DNA from: Planctomyces sp.
Lineage (GTDB): Bacteria; Planctomycetota; Planctomycetia; Planctomycetales; Planctomycetaceae
Length of the DNA stretch: 34,749 bases
Assembly: GCA_005791255.1 (NCBI GenBank)
Contig: SXXK01000085.1
Coordinates: forward strand, 1-34,749
Direction: 5' to 3'
Shown: positions 24,606-33,854 of the stretch, piece after piece
Numbering within the stretch: the first letter of the stretch is position 1
Layout: every line of letters starts with the position of its first letter
Position numbers and translations under genes: made by a program
Notes under the pieces: model-generated
The model's database searches: none
What the model saw: only the letters and a program-made list of their open reading frames with translations
Told to the model about the DNA's origin: nothing

Positions 24606-25862
24606 TCAGGATTCCGCGGTGAAGACCTGGCCATCAGCTGCCAGTTCCGGCAGGACCTGCTCTGCCACGATGCGACCGATATTCAGGCAGGCAGTGGCTG
24701 CGGGTGACGGGGCATTGCATACGTTGACGACTCGTTCATGTCGCTGAATCTTAAAGTCATCAATCAGTCTGCCGTCCATGCCCAGTGCCTGTGCCCTGAC
24801 ACCGGAGGGGCAGGCGTGCAGGTGTTCAGCGCGGATTTCAGGCACCAGACGCTGCAGCGCCTTTACGAAGGCCGCTTTTGACAGGGATCGCCAGATTTCT
24901 CCCAGACCAGTTTTCCAGTTTCGTGCGGCCAGCCTGAGGAATCCAGGATAGGTCAGGGATTCCCACAGATCACGTGGACTGATGGTTCGCCAGTTGTAGC
25001 CTTCGCGTGCGAGGGCAAAGACGGCATTGGGGCCGCATTCGACGCCACCGTGAATCATGCGAGTAAAGTGGACTCCGAGGAAGGGAAAGCGTGGATCCGG
25101 GACCGGGTAGATGAGCGAGTTGCAGAAGTGGTGAACTTCGGGAATCAGTTCGAAGTATTCGCCCCGGAAAGGCACAATCCGTTCCTTTAGCGGCTGACCG
25201 CTGAGTCGTGCCAGTCGGTCACTGTGCAGTCCGCCGCAGTTGACGACCTGAGCTGCTTCGACCGTGCCATCCGAACATTCCAGCTGCACACACGTGGAAT
25301 TCTGCCGGATCGTGAGGACGCGACAGTTGAGCCGCAACTGATGTCCCGCGGCCGTCAGCAGTTCACCGAGCCGATTGCAGACTCCCGGGTAATCCACGAT
25401 ACCGGATTCCGGGACATGAATTGCCTGAATGCCCGCGCAGTGTGGTTCCAGTTCCCGCAGGCGTTCCGGTCCGATTTGTTCGCACTGCACTCCGTTCTGC
25501 CGGCCGCGTTCCAGAATGATCTGCAGCTGCGGCAGTTCGGACTGTTGCAAGGCCACGATGACCTTACCGGTTTTTCGCCAGGCGACTCCGTAGCGGTCGC
25601 AAAAATTTTCCAGTGCCAGTTTTCCGGCGCGACAGTTCTGCGCCCGCAGGGAGCGAGGGCGATAGTAGATGCCGGAATGCAGAACCCCCGAATTTCGGCC
25701 GGTCTGGTGAAAGGCCAGCGAAGATTCCTTTTCCAGCAGCACGATCGACTTTCGCGGATCACGCAGAGACAGCTGCCATGCCGTAGCCAGTCCCACGATG
25801 CCGCCGCCGATCACGGCGATGTCTGCTTTGACGGTACCCTGATCCGAAGCAATGGTGTTCAT
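24606..25862 (-). CDS. lhgO: L-2-hydroxyglutarate oxidase (FAD)
   Basis: FAD-dependent oxidoreductase of the DAO family, best matching LhgO, which oxidises L-2-hydroxyglutarate to 2-oxoglutarate and passes electrons to the quinone pool. The 418-residue protein has the Rossmann dinucleotide motif IAVIGGGIVGLATAWQL (19-24 is GGGIVG) and then EKESSLAFHQTGRNSGVLHSGIYY, a highly characteristic LhgO segment whose second half precedes the FAD-binding region. The tail contains GVRAQALGMDGRLIDDFKI and CNAPSPAATACLNIGRIVAEQVL, also typical. No export signal. It follows the metallophosphoesterase gene by eight bases on the same strand, so one transcript is likely. A role in lysine catabolism (glutarate route) or clearance of 2-hydroxyglutarate made by side reactions is known for the family. 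Confidence 0.9.
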   Translation of the reverse strand: MNTIASDQGTVKADIAVIGGGIVGLATAWQLSLRDPRKSIVLLEKESSLAFHQTGRNSGVLHSGIYYRPRSLRAQNCRAGKLALENFCDRYGVAWRKTGKVIVALQQSELPQLQIILERGRQNGVQCEQIGPERLRELEPHCAGIQAIHVPESGIVDYPGVCNRLGELLTAAGHQLRLNCRVLTIRQNSTCVQLECSDGTVEAAQVVNCGGLHSDRLARLSGQPLKERIVPFRGEYFELIPEVHHFCNSLIYPVPDPRFPFLGVHFTRMIHGGVECGPNAVFALAREGYNWRTISPRDLWESLTYPGFLRLAARNWKTGLGEIWRSLSKAAFVKALQRLVPEIRAEHLHACPSGVRAQALGMDGRLIDDFKIQRHERVVNVCNAPSPAATACLNIGRIVAEQVLPELAADGQVFTAES

Positions 25863-25869
25863 GCAGGAC

Positions 25870-26811
25870 TCACACAGGTGACGCGGAACGACGCGGAACA
25901 GTGACGAAGTGGTCAGAAATCAGCGGACCGTTACCGTGAAATCGATAGGCGGTCAGCATGCCATCGCGTGCCACACTGTAGTCGAGGCAGGCGAGATTAT
26001 GGCGAATGGGCGCCGGTTTGCGATCACGCAGCCAATAGTGGCCGAAGAACAGCGGCGGAGCATCGTGTGGGTAGGGACTGGGGCTGATGTCGCCTGGAAC
26101 CGGTGCCGCTGTGAATTCCGGCAGTGGCAGGCTGGGAAACATGTAATCGGAAAAACTGCATCCGGCGGGCTGATCAAACCAGCGAATTCTGGCCCTTTTG
26201 CGGACCATGCCCTCGCGGTCCGTCAGAGTCATTCCGTTGGGAAACCGCATTTCAGGCCCTTTCATCACGCGTTCGATCGAGTGGAAAAGTTGCGTCCCGC
26301 AGCGTGCCGCCTGATGCAGGTAGGCATTAGTCATCCAGCCCAGTTCGGCTGCCGCTGACTGCAGCAGTTGCAGGTCGACTGCATCCCAGCAGGCATGCAC
26401 AACTCGAAGTTCAGGCAGTTCCAGACAGGCCGGCAGGGTGCGAAACCAGTCGAGGGCCTGCTGCAGTTCGCCAGACGACAGTTGCTGCAGTGTCTGAGAA
26501 ATCTGGCGGTGGTTGTGCTCAGTGTGTCGTCGGAGAAATTCGCCGGGCAGTGACGGGTCCGGGGTGTGGTATGCCAGAGCATTCAGTTCGTGATTTCCCA
26601 TGACGGCCAGAGCAGCCTGGTGCTGGCACATGTCGCGACAGATGTTCAGCACATCACGAATCTGCGGACCGCGGTCGATGAAGTCACCGCAAAAGATGAC
26701 CAGGCGTTGCGGGTGCCGGAACACGGCTGAATTCTGCACATAGCCAAGTGTTTCGAGCAGTTCAACAAGCTCGTCTGCACAGCCGTGAATATCGCCGATA
26801 ATATCGTACAT
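25870..26811 (-). CDS. Metallophosphoesterase (PPP-like)
   Basis: A 313-residue calcineurin-like phosphoesterase. The metal-binding motifs are clear: GDIHG (6-10), GDFIDRGP (42-49) and GNHE (72-75), with the first motif only five residues from the start as in PrpE/ApaH-like serine/threonine or diadenosine-polyphosphate phosphatases. His residues later on (VVHACWDAV and FFGHYWL) fit the remaining metal ligands. Longer than PrpE; substrate not readable. No export signal. The ATG is fixed by the motif position, though Shine-Dalgarno is weak. Upstream gene of a likely two-gene operon with lhgO. Confidence 0.9.
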   Translation of the reverse strand: MYDIIGDIHGCADELVELLETLGYVQNSAVFRHPQRLVIFCGDFIDRGPQIRDVLNICRDMCQHQAALAVMGNHELNALAYHTPDPSLPGEFLRRHTEHNHRQISQTLQQLSSGELQQALDWFRTLPACLELPELRVVHACWDAVDLQLLQSAAAELGWMTNAYLHQAARCGTQLFHSIERVMKGPEMRFPNGMTLTDREGMVRKRARIRWFDQPAGCSFSDYMFPSLPLPEFTAAPVPGDISPSPYPHDAPPLFFGHYWLRDRKPAPIRHNLACLDYSVARDGMLTAYRFHGNGPLISDHFVTVPRRSASPV

Positions 26812-27106
26812 AAAGTCTTGAATGCTATGTGGTTACTGTCTGACCAGCACTTCAGCCACCGGCGTCCGTGGCAGCTTTTCGAACGTCATCATCCCGGGGT
26901 GATTGATTCAAATCCATGCCGATTTCGCTGAGGCCCTGTGAATGCAGGGGATTCGCGAATTCGGCAACATGGCCGGCCATTCGGATCGATTCCAGGCGTC
27001 GCTTGTGTCTGCCACTTCCCCCGGCGTGGCGGATTGTGCAGAATCCGGTCTCTTTTACTGACCGCCGAATGAACGATTGTCTCGTCCCCCGGAAGGAAAT
27101 CTCCCG
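26812..27106. other. 295-bp divergent intergenic region
   Basis: Separates the metallophosphoesterase (minus) from the Gfo/Idh gene (plus). A strong GGAAGG precedes the plus-strand start. A 64-codon plus-strand frame across it has no signal or domain and was not called. No clear promoter boxes or dyads were seen. Confidence 0.4.
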
Positions 27107-28447
27107 ATGACCCGTAAAGCTCGTTCCAGTCGTCGTTTGCTGCTGAAGCAGGGGTTTGCTGCTGCTGCCGGCTTGTACGTTGGGGGCTCGGCCCGAGCAG
27201 CGTCCCGTTACGACAAGCTGCGAATTGCGGTGATTGGCTGTGGTGGACGCGGTGGTGGTAATCTGCAGTCTGTTTCCTCCGAACACATCACTTTCCTCTG
27301 CGATGTCAACGAAAGTACGGTTCGCAAAGCCGCTGAAACTCATACTCAGGCTCGGCAGGAAGTGGATTTTCGCCGTGTGTTTGATCGAGCCTCGGAATTT
27401 GATGCCGTGGTGGTCAGCACCTGCGAACACACTCACGCTTTTGCGACATTGCCGGCCCTGCAGCTGGGCAAGCACGTTTATTGTGAAAAACCACTGACTC
27501 ACAGCGTGTATGAAGCGCGAGTCATTCGTGAGGCTGCAGCGAAGGCCAATGTGGCCACGCAGATGGGCACGCAGATTCATGCCGGCGACAACTACCGTCG
27601 GGTGGTGGAGCTGGTGCAGACGGGTGCCGTCGGGAAAGTGACCGAGTGTCACGTGTGGGTAGGGCGTGCCTGGGGATTGCAGTCCGCCGAAGACGCCCAA
27701 AAGAATCGCGACATCGTCCATGTCACGGATCGACCGGCCGGCGCAGACCCGATCCCGACCGGCCTGAACTGGGACCTGTGGCTCGGACCGGCTCCTGAAC
27801 GCCCCTTCAATTCCGTCTACTTTCCCGGTCCCAAATGGTATCGCTGGTGGGATTTCGGCAATGGCACAATGTCTGACCTTGGCAGCCACTGGGTGGACCT
27901 TGCGTTCTGGGCCCTGAAGCTCCGCGCACCCTCCACCATCGAAGCCTTCGGTGACCCGGCGCACCCGGAAATTGCGCCCGCCTCGATGCACGTCAAATAT
28001 GAATACAAAGCTTCTGCTCAGCAGCCCGAAGTGGATGTATTCTGGTATCAGGGTTCGCACAAGCCGGAGCTGGTGGCCAATGGCAGTGTACCGGCATGGG
28101 ACAGCGGGGTCCTGTTCGTTGGTGATAAGGGCATGCTGCTGTCCGACTACGGTCGCCACGTGCTGCTGCCTGAAGATCGATTTCAGGACTTCCGTCGTCC
28201 GGACCCATTTATTCCGAAATCGCTGGGCCACCACGAAGAATGGCTGCACGCCTGCCGCACTGGCGATCCCACAACCTGCAACTTTGAATACGCCGGCTGG
28301 CTTACGGAAGCGAATCATCTTGGCAATGTGGCCTATCGAGCCGGTCAGAAGCTGGAGTGGGATGCGGAAAAGATGAAAGTTACCAATACCAGTGCAGCCG
28401 ACCACTTTATTCGCCGCGATTATCGCAGCGGCTGGAGTCTTGGCTGA
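27107..28447 (+). CDS. Gfo/Idh/MocA oxidoreductase, Tat-exported
   Basis: A 446-residue NAD(P)-dependent sugar-type oxidoreductase. A twin-arginine signal ([21 protein letters not shown], about 7-27) precedes the Rossmann fold starting [13 protein letters not shown] (39-51). The family EKP motif is present as CEKPL (E127-P129; K128 is the usual catalytic Lys), and the C-terminal domain has [14 protein letters not shown], giving a His in the expected place. Export of a nucleotide-binding Rossmann protein by Tat is consistent with folding around tightly bound cofactor first, as in glucose-fructose oxidoreductase. The start is set by GGAAGGAAA eight bases upstream; a TTG ten codons earlier is not needed. 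The substrate is probably a sugar or sugar acid but is not identifiable. The DUF1501 gene follows by 52 bp. Confidence 0.92.
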   Translation: MTRKARSSRRLLLKQGFAAAAGLYVGGSARAASRYDKLRIAVIGCGGRGGGNLQSVSSEHITFLCDVNESTVRKAAETHTQARQEVDFRRVFDRASEFDAVVVSTCEHTHAFATLPALQLGKHVYCEKPLTHSVYEARVIREAAAKANVATQMGTQIHAGDNYRRVVELVQTGAVGKVTECHVWVGRAWGLQSAEDAQKNRDIVHVTDRPAGADPIPTGLNWDLWLGPAPERPFNSVYFPGPKWYRWWDFGNGTMSDLGSHWVDLAFWALKLRAPSTIEAFGDPAHPEIAPASMHVKYEYKASAQQPEVDVFWYQGSHKPELVANGSVPAWDSGVLFVGDKGMLLSDYGRHVLLPEDRFQDFRRPDPFIPKSLGHHEEWLHACRTGDPTTCNFEYAGWLTEANHLGNVAYRAGQKLEWDAEKMKVTNTSAADHFIRRDYRSGWSLG

Positions 28448-28499
28448 AGCATCCGTGGCTTGTGTCTCTGTCATCTGTCACTATGAGAGCCTTACTGCC

Positions 28500-29942
28500 A
28501 TGAATCCGCTGACTCTGCAGGATTTAGTGAACCGCCGGGTCTTTTTGAACTCGGCCTGTGGGACTGCCAGCACCGCTGCACTGGCGACTTTGCTGCAGGA
28601 CACGGCAGCCGGCGCTGTACCACCGGAACTGGCCGGACTGCCTCATCACGCTCCCAAAGCGCGGCGGATCATCTACCTGTTCCAGTCCGGGGCCCCGTCC
28701 CAGATGGACCTGTTTGATCCGAAGCCCGCGATGGAATCGCAGCGCGGTCAGAACCTTCCGGAATCAGTCCGCCAGGGACAGCGATTAACGACCATGACTT
28801 CGGGGCAGGCCAGTTTTCCAATCGCGCCCAGCGTTTTTCGGTTCCGGCAGCATGGTGAGTGCGGAATGTGGTTCAGTGAACTGATGCCGCAGATGTCCAG
28901 TCTGGCGGATGACTGGTGCATGATCCGCACGGTGAATACGGAAGCCATCAATCATGATCCGGCCATTACCTTCTGTCAGACAGGTTCTCAACTGGCTGGT
29001 CGACCGAGCATCGGAGCCTGGGCCAGCTATGGACTGGGCAGCGAGAATCGCAGTCTGCCGGCCTACGTCGTGCTGACCTCCTTCGGATCCGGGCGACCGG
29101 ACGATCAGCCCCTGTATGACCGGCTGTGGGGAGCCGGTTTTCTGCCGTCAAGGCATCAGGGTGTCAAGTTTCGCAACAGTGGTGATGCTGTCCTGTATCT
29201 GTCGAATCCACCCGGTGTTTCGGCAGCCATGCGTCGCGGAACCCTCGATCGTCTGAATCAGCTCAATCAGCTGCAGTTTGGCCTGAGTCAGGACCCGGAG
29301 ATTACAGCTCGTATCGCACAGTACGAAATGGCCTTCCGCATGCAGACCAGTGTCCCGGATCTGCTGGATTTTTCCGACGAGCCCCGCCATGTGCTCGAAA
29401 TGTACGGGCCGGATGTCAGTCGTCCGGGGTCATATGCTGCCAATTGTCTGCTGGCTCGTCGCATGGCCGAACGCGATGTGCGATTCATACAGCTGTTCCA
29501 CATGGGCTGGGACCATCATGGCGGACTGCCTGCTGCCATCCGCGGACAGTGCCGCGACACCGACCAGGCCACTGCTGCGTTAATGCGGGACCTGAAAATG
29601 CGGGACCTACTGTCCGATACTCTGATTGTCTGGGGCGGGGAATTCGGAAGAACCATTTATTCACAGGGTGGTCTGTCCGCCGACAATTACGGACGTGATC
29701 ATCATCCCAGATGCTTCACAATGCTGCTGGCAGGTGCAGGTATCAGACCCGGAACCACCTGGGGCGAAACCGATGACTTCTGCTACAACGTCGTCCGCGA
29801 TCCGGTCCACGTGCATGATCTGAACGCCACGATCCTGCATTTGATGGGGGTCGATCATACACGGCTGACTTATCGCTACCAGGGCCGTGACTTCCGCCTG
29901 ACGGATATTCACGGTGAGTTGGTTCGAGGTATTCTCAGCTGA
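28500..29942 (+). CDS. DUF1501 protein, Tat-exported
   Basis: Second DUF1501 protein, 480 residues. Twin-arginine motif NRRVFLN (11-17) with a short hydrophobic stretch. Conserved blocks: SGAPSQMDLFDPKP (63-76), PSIGAWASYGLG, PAYVVLTSFGSG, WGGEFGRTIYSQ, GRDHHPRCF with candidate metal ligands, and HDLNATILHLMGVDHTRLTYRYQGRDFRLTD. It belongs to the SQMDLFD variant, distinct from the SHVDTFD variant of the other DUF1501 here. Preceded by the Gfo/Idh gene rather than a PSD1 gene, so the usual partner is absent locally. The frame is open 36 codons upstream into the Gfo/Idh coding end, but the Tat signal fixes the ATG at 28500. Activity unknown; expected location is the periplasm. Confidence 0.92.
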   Translation: MNPLTLQDLVNRRVFLNSACGTASTAALATLLQDTAAGAVPPELAGLPHHAPKARRIIYLFQSGAPSQMDLFDPKPAMESQRGQNLPESVRQGQRLTTMTSGQASFPIAPSVFRFRQHGECGMWFSELMPQMSSLADDWCMIRTVNTEAINHDPAITFCQTGSQLAGRPSIGAWASYGLGSENRSLPAYVVLTSFGSGRPDDQPLYDRLWGAGFLPSRHQGVKFRNSGDAVLYLSNPPGVSAAMRRGTLDRLNQLNQLQFGLSQDPEITARIAQYEMAFRMQTSVPDLLDFSDEPRHVLEMYGPDVSRPGSYAANCLLARRMAERDVRFIQLFHMGWDHHGGLPAAIRGQCRDTDQATAALMRDLKMRDLLSDTLIVWGGEFGRTIYSQGGLSADNYGRDHHPRCFTMLLAGAGIRPGTTWGETDDFCYNVVRDPVHVHDLNATILHLMGVDHTRLTYRYQGRDFRLTDIHGELVRGILS

Positions 29943-29977
29943 TCTGAGCTTCCGCGCAGAGTCCCCTCGTGGTTGCG

Positions 29978-30012
29978 AAAAAAACCAGCGTCGATTGATT
30001 ATCGACGCTGGT
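29978..30012 (-). terminator. Intrinsic terminator of the disordered-protein gene
   Basis: A perfect 12-bp stem (ACCAGCGTCGAT / ATCGACGCTGGT, 29984-29995 and 30001-30012) with a 5-base loop, followed on the minus strand by a run of at least six T. It lies 36 bp after the stop of the 30048-32183 gene. On the plus strand there is no T-tract, so it mainly serves the minus-strand gene, though the stem could also stop the convergent DUF1501 transcript. Confidence 0.85.
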
Positions 30013-30047
30013 CTTCAGTCGGTCAGTTGCGGCACTGCATCGCCTGA

Positions 30048-32183
30048 TCAGCGACGCGGACCGCGTCCGCCACCATCGCGGTTGCGATAGCGATTCTCGG
30101 TGCGACGAGCGTGGTCTTCGGTTGGAGTTCTGAGGGAAAGGCAGCCAATGGCATCTTCCCACGTGGGGATATCCTGATACTCCGGTGCAACGGGAGGTGG
30201 TCCGCTGCCGCGACGATCCTCACGTGGTTCACGTGACTGTTCGCGATCCTCCGGACCTCGCTGCCGACGCCGACGTGGCTCGCGCACATCATCGCTGTGG
30301 TCGTCAGCAACTGGCTCGGTACGCCCGGAGCGTTCATCGCGGTCAATGTCGAGGTCGCGGCGAGCACGTTCGGGACGACCACGTTCCTCAGTGCGCTCCG
30401 GTCGACTGCTGCGTTCCGGTCTTTCGCTGCGTTCGGGTCTTTCGCCACGTTCGGGGCGGGCACTTCGCTCTGGCCTTTCACCGCGTTCTGGTCGTTCGCT
30501 GCGTTCTGGTCGTTCGCTGCGTTCTGGCCTTTCACCGCGTTCTGGTCGTTCGCTGCGTTCTGGCCTTTCACCACGTTCTGGTCTTTCGCTGCGTTCTGGT
30601 CGTTCACCACGTCCGCCACGATCATCGCGATCGGTGCGTCGCTCGGAACGAGCAGGTCGTTCACTGCGTTCGTTACGGTCTGAAGGTCGGTCGTCCCTGT
30701 CGCGACGTTCACCACGTTCCTGTCGCTCACCGCGGGGACCGCGATCGTCAACTCGTCCTGCATCCGAGCGGCCGCGTTCACCGCGGCGCCGAGTTGCTTC
30801 GGGGGCAGGTTCATCGTCGAACCCGATCGGTCGCTCATCCTCTGCGTCGTCCTGATCGTCGGCATCATCGTCGGGACGGCGACGCACGGGCTGTTCGGCG
30901 GGAGATCGTTCTGATCGTTCGCGGTCAGAACCACGTCCGCCACGACGTCCGCGACGTCCCCGTCCGGGGCGTTCTGAATCTGATTCTTCCGGTCTGTCGT
31001 CAGTATCAGCAGACTCGTCAGTTTCCGACACTGCGGCCGGTCGTTCATCGCGAGACCGTCTGTGAGCAGAAACGCTTCCGGCGGAGACGCTGACAATGTC
31101 CTCCTGATCCTCTTCGAACAGGATTTCGCTGAGGTCATCATCGACATCGGCCGAGCCGGCGTCATTGCCGGCAATGGCGTCGGATCGTGTGCCTGTTGAT
31201 TCGTCAGATCGCCGTCGGTTTCGGCCGCGACCGCCGCGCCGACGTCCCCGCCGACGTCCACCGGCAGCCCCCGCATCGGCATCGTCTGAGGTCGCCGGAC
31301 GTTCAACAGAGTCGCCTTCGAAATCATCATTTTCAACGGCTGCTTCAGCGACGGAAGCAGGAACATCCTGGGCAGCAGATTCGGAGTCATCCCAAACCCA
31401 TTTGTCCAGTTCGTCCCAGTAGGCGTCATCTCCACCGCCGCCGGCTGCAGTTTTGCCGTTTGGTGCTGTTTCTTCGCGGGCGCCGCGGGGACGATCATCA
31501 CGATCGGGGCCTCGGTCGCGATCTCGTCCGGCTGAGCGACCCCGGTCACCGCCCCGACCTCGTCCTCGACCGCCGTCCCGATCCCGATCACCGCCTCGAC
31601 GTCCACGATCTTCACGGTCGCGACGGGGCTCTTCATCGCGAGCGGCGCGGGGCGCAGGCCGGGCAGTTTCGCGAGCCTGCGGTGGCGGATCCGAGTCGAA
31701 GCCGAATTCGTCTGCGGGCTCTGTCGGGGCAGGCTGAGCGATCACGCGGGCGGGGCGAGCACCAGCCTGCGGGGGAACGACTTCGTCCGCGTCGTCTTCG
31801 TCCTCATCTTCGTCGTCTTCGTCGTCAGCTTCATCCGAGTCTTCATCTGAGCCGAAGTCGAAGTTTTCGTCATCATCCTCTTCGTCTGCTTCGGCGACTT
31901 CGTCGTGGTCATCATCTTCAGGAAACATGATCAGGTCATCAATGTCGTCCTGGTATTCGGTTCGCGAATTCGCGGATTCGCTGGTTGCTTCGATGATTTC
32001 GGCGGCCGCACTGCTTTGAGCGGCGGCTGCGGACGTGCCCGGCGCGGGCGCATCGTCGTAGTCGTCAAACAAAACTTCACCCCCGACTTCGGCCGGCAGC
32101 TTATCCAGTCCAAACATGGCATGGACAAGGTTTTTGGCAAAATCGTCAGTCTTTTTACGGGGATCAGCGTCGGAGTTGGTCAT
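30048..32183 (-). CDS. Large disordered Arg/Glu/Asp-rich protein
   Basis: 711 residues, mostly low complexity. A defined N-terminus (KTDDFAKNLVHAMFGLDKL, then VGGEVLFDDYDD) is followed by an acidic run at about 90-135, an Arg/Gly/Asp-rich block at about 175-240 (RGGDRDRDGGRGRGRGGDR) and a short ordered patch YWDELDKWVWDDSE. More R/G-rich and acidic blocks follow, then about 12 hexapeptides of the ERPERS/ERPERG type (525-596). The C-terminus has EYQDIPTWEDAIGCLSLRT, then a basic RNRDGGGRGPRR end. RGG-like blocks suggest RNA binding, and alternating charge suggests condensate or scaffold formation; both are inferences. No signal peptide or enzyme motif. I recall similar disordered proteins in Planctomycetes with a conserved PxWxxAI-type end, but cannot verify this. 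Monocistronic, with its own terminator. Confidence 0.85.
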   Translation of the reverse strand: MTNSDADPRKKTDDFAKNLVHAMFGLDKLPAEVGGEVLFDDYDDAPAPGTSAAAAQSSAAAEIIEATSESANSRTEYQDDIDDLIMFPEDDDHDEVAEADEEDDDENFDFGSDEDSDEADDEDDEDEDEDDADEVVPPQAGARPARVIAQPAPTEPADEFGFDSDPPPQARETARPAPRAARDEEPRRDREDRGRRGGDRDRDGGRGRGRGGDRGRSAGRDRDRGPDRDDRPRGAREETAPNGKTAAGGGGDDAYWDELDKWVWDDSESAAQDVPASVAEAAVENDDFEGDSVERPATSDDADAGAAGGRRRGRRRGGRGRNRRRSDESTGTRSDAIAGNDAGSADVDDDLSEILFEEDQEDIVSVSAGSVSAHRRSRDERPAAVSETDESADTDDRPEESDSERPGRGRRGRRGGRGSDRERSERSPAEQPVRRRPDDDADDQDDAEDERPIGFDDEPAPEATRRRGERGRSDAGRVDDRGPRGERQERGERRDRDDRPSDRNERSERPARSERRTDRDDRGGRGERPERSERPERGERPERSERPERGERPERSERPERSERPERGERPERSARPERGERPERSERPERSSRPERTEERGRPERARRDLDIDRDERSGRTEPVADDHSDDVREPRRRRQRGPEDREQSREPREDRRGSGPPPVAPEYQDIPTWEDAIGCLSLRTPTEDHARRTENRYRNRDGGGRGPRR
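30395..30610 (-). repeat. About 12 tandem 18-bp repeats in the disordered-protein gene
   Basis: Consecutive 18-base units, most starting GTTCTGG on the plus strand, encode ERPERS or ERPERG on the minus strand. The central units are nearly identical at the DNA level (30485-30502 and 30503-30520 are exact copies), while the flanking ones are diverged. The pattern fits slippage expansion from the middle outward. Confidence 0.9.
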
Positions 32184-32486
32184 TCGCAGTCTGTCTTTCA
32201 GATCAATCTGTCACTGCGGCAGGCATTGCCGGCAAGTGCTGGATTTGGCCGGATTCTATTAAATCTTCGGCTGGTTCGATATTGGAAACGGCAGGAAACC
32301 GGGTTGTTCCGAGAGAAGTTCCCCACAGTCGGGACGGCCCCCGCGATGGAACAAGGGGGGGGCGAAGAACCCAGGATGCTAACGCCCTGACGCCACGAAT
32401 TCAAATGCAACTGACTTCGCCACGGGAATCCGGTCAATCATGGGCTTCTCAGGGTGGCGGATTTGTGGGACATACCGCCTCCGGGT
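32184..32486. other. 303-bp divergent intergenic region
   Basis: Between the disordered-protein gene (minus) and the adenylate-forming enzyme (plus). It contains a G8 run near 32355 and no gene-like frame, dyad or clear promoter boxes. Confidence 0.4.
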
Positions 32487-33845
32487 ATGATCCCGCCGCA
32501 GATTTCACAATCTCGAATTGGCCCCCCCTACCACGGATGCTCTGGCGTGCTCGAATTTCAGGCAGAACAGGTCTGGTGTGATCGTGAACAGCTGGAAACC
32601 CTGCAGGCATCGCGACTGCAGCAGCTGCTGAACAGCATACTGCCGCGAAATCGGTTCTGGAACAATCGGTTTCGCAGTGCTGGTGTTGATCCGGCCGAGA
32701 TTCGTACGACTGCCGATCTGCGGCGGCTGCCCTTCTGCACAAAACAGGATCTGGTGCAGGATCAGGCTTCCCAGCCGCCCTACGGGTCCAACCAGACGTT
32801 TCCTTCAACTCGGTATCAGCGACTGCATCAAACATCCGGAACCACCGGTCGCCCGGTCCGCTGGATGGATACTCGAGACAGCTGGGACTGGTGCATGGAG
32901 TGCTGGCGGCAGATCTGGATGCTGGCCGGACTGCAGTCGTGGGATCGCCTGTTTTTTCCGTTTTCCTTCGGACCATTTCTTGGCTTCTGGGCGGCTTTTG
33001 AAGGTGCTCTGCGTTATGGCAACTTCTGCCTTGCAGGCGGCGGCATGTCCACGGCAGTCCGCCTGCAGGCAATGATAGAAAATGAAGCCACCGTGCTGTG
33101 CTGTACTCCCACTTATGCCCTGCGGATGGCTGAAGTGGCTGCAGCCGAGGGGTTGGACCTGAAAGAAACTTCCATCCGCATGCTGATTGTGGCTGGCGAA
33201 CCGGGCGGATCCATCACTTCCACTCGGCAGCAGATCGAACAGCAGTGGGAAGCCCGGGTCATCGACCATTGGGGTATGACAGAGCTGGGGTCGCTGGCCA
33301 GCGAATCGGCAGATCGTCCCGGAGGCATGTACCTGCTGGAGACCGAGTGCATTGCCGAAGTTGTCGATGCGGCTGGAAACCCGGTTGCAGACGGTCAGAC
33401 CGGCGAACTGGTCATCACCAATCTGGGGCGCACCGGCAGCCCGCTGCTGCGATATCGCACGGGAGACCTTGTGACGGTCAGCAGCGATCCGGACCCCACC
33501 GGACGAGTGCTCCGCTGGCTGCAGGGCGGGATTCTTGGCCGAGTGGATGACATGCTGATCATTCGCGGCAACAATGTGTTCCCCGGCAGCGTTGAAGCCG
33601 TCGTTCGAGACTTTCCCGCCTTTACGGAGTTTCGCCTGGAGGTGAGCACGGTGCAGGGCATGAAGGACCTGTGCGTGGCGGTGGAAACCGGTCCGGTGGC
33701 GGGACTTTCGGCTGAGCAGCTGCTTGAGCAGCTGCGGGGATCCCTGCGGCAGCGACTTGGGTTCTCCGTGAATGTGCGTCACGCGGAAGCCCTGTCATTG
33801 CCCAGGTCGGAAATGAAAAGCCGGCGTGTCGTGACTCTCGACTGA
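32487..33845 (+). CDS. PaaK-like adenylate-forming enzyme (AMP-binding)
   Basis: A 452-residue acyl-adenylating protein resembling phenylacetate-CoA ligase. Motifs: TSGTTGRP (116-123) for ATP phosphates, a GEPGGSI block, WGMTELG in the aromatic-TE position, RYRTGD, and GRVDDMLIIRGNNVFPGSVE in the hinge (A8) position. The C-terminus ends RSEMKSRRVVTLD, where Lys aligns with the catalytic Lys of the family. The N-terminal lead ERLQ-type segment (REQLETLQASRLQQLLNSIL) is the normal PaaK start. The natural acid substrate is unknown. The start is uncertain: ATG 32487 is used here, with GTG at 32454 and a GTG about 20 codons downstream as alternatives. The YHS-domain gene follows by about 40 bp on the same strand. 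Confidence 0.88.
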   Translation: MIPPQISQSRIGPPYHGCSGVLEFQAEQVWCDREQLETLQASRLQQLLNSILPRNRFWNNRFRSAGVDPAEIRTTADLRRLPFCTKQDLVQDQASQPPYGSNQTFPSTRYQRLHQTSGTTGRPVRWMDTRDSWDWCMECWRQIWMLAGLQSWDRLFFPFSFGPFLGFWAAFEGALRYGNFCLAGGGMSTAVRLQAMIENEATVLCCTPTYALRMAEVAAAEGLDLKETSIRMLIVAGEPGGSITSTRQQIEQQWEARVIDHWGMTELGSLASESADRPGGMYLLETECIAEVVDAAGNPVADGQTGELVITNLGRTGSPLLRYRTGDLVTVSSDPDPTGRVLRWLQGGILGRVDDMLIIRGNNVFPGSVEAVVRDFPAFTEFRLEVSTVQGMKDLCVAVETGPVAGLSAEQLLEQLRGSLRQRLGFSVNVRHAEALSLPRSEMKSRRVVTLD

Positions 33846-33854
33846 TCCCTCCTG

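Noticed and set aside
26852-28474. A 540-codon open frame on the minus strand
   Set aside because: It is antisense to the Gfo/Idh gene, lacks any motif, and the plus-strand frame has clear family motifs and a Shine-Dalgarno.
30395-30610. CRISPR-like repetition
   Set aside because: Units are contiguous 18-bp copies with no unique spacers and lie inside a coding frame.
30023-31636. A 537-codon alternate frame on the same strand as the disordered gene, with Asn/Ala/Asp-Gln repeats
   Set aside because: It is the shifted reading of the same 18-bp repeats and Arg/Glu codons, with no start signal. The 711-residue frame has defined ends and a terminator.
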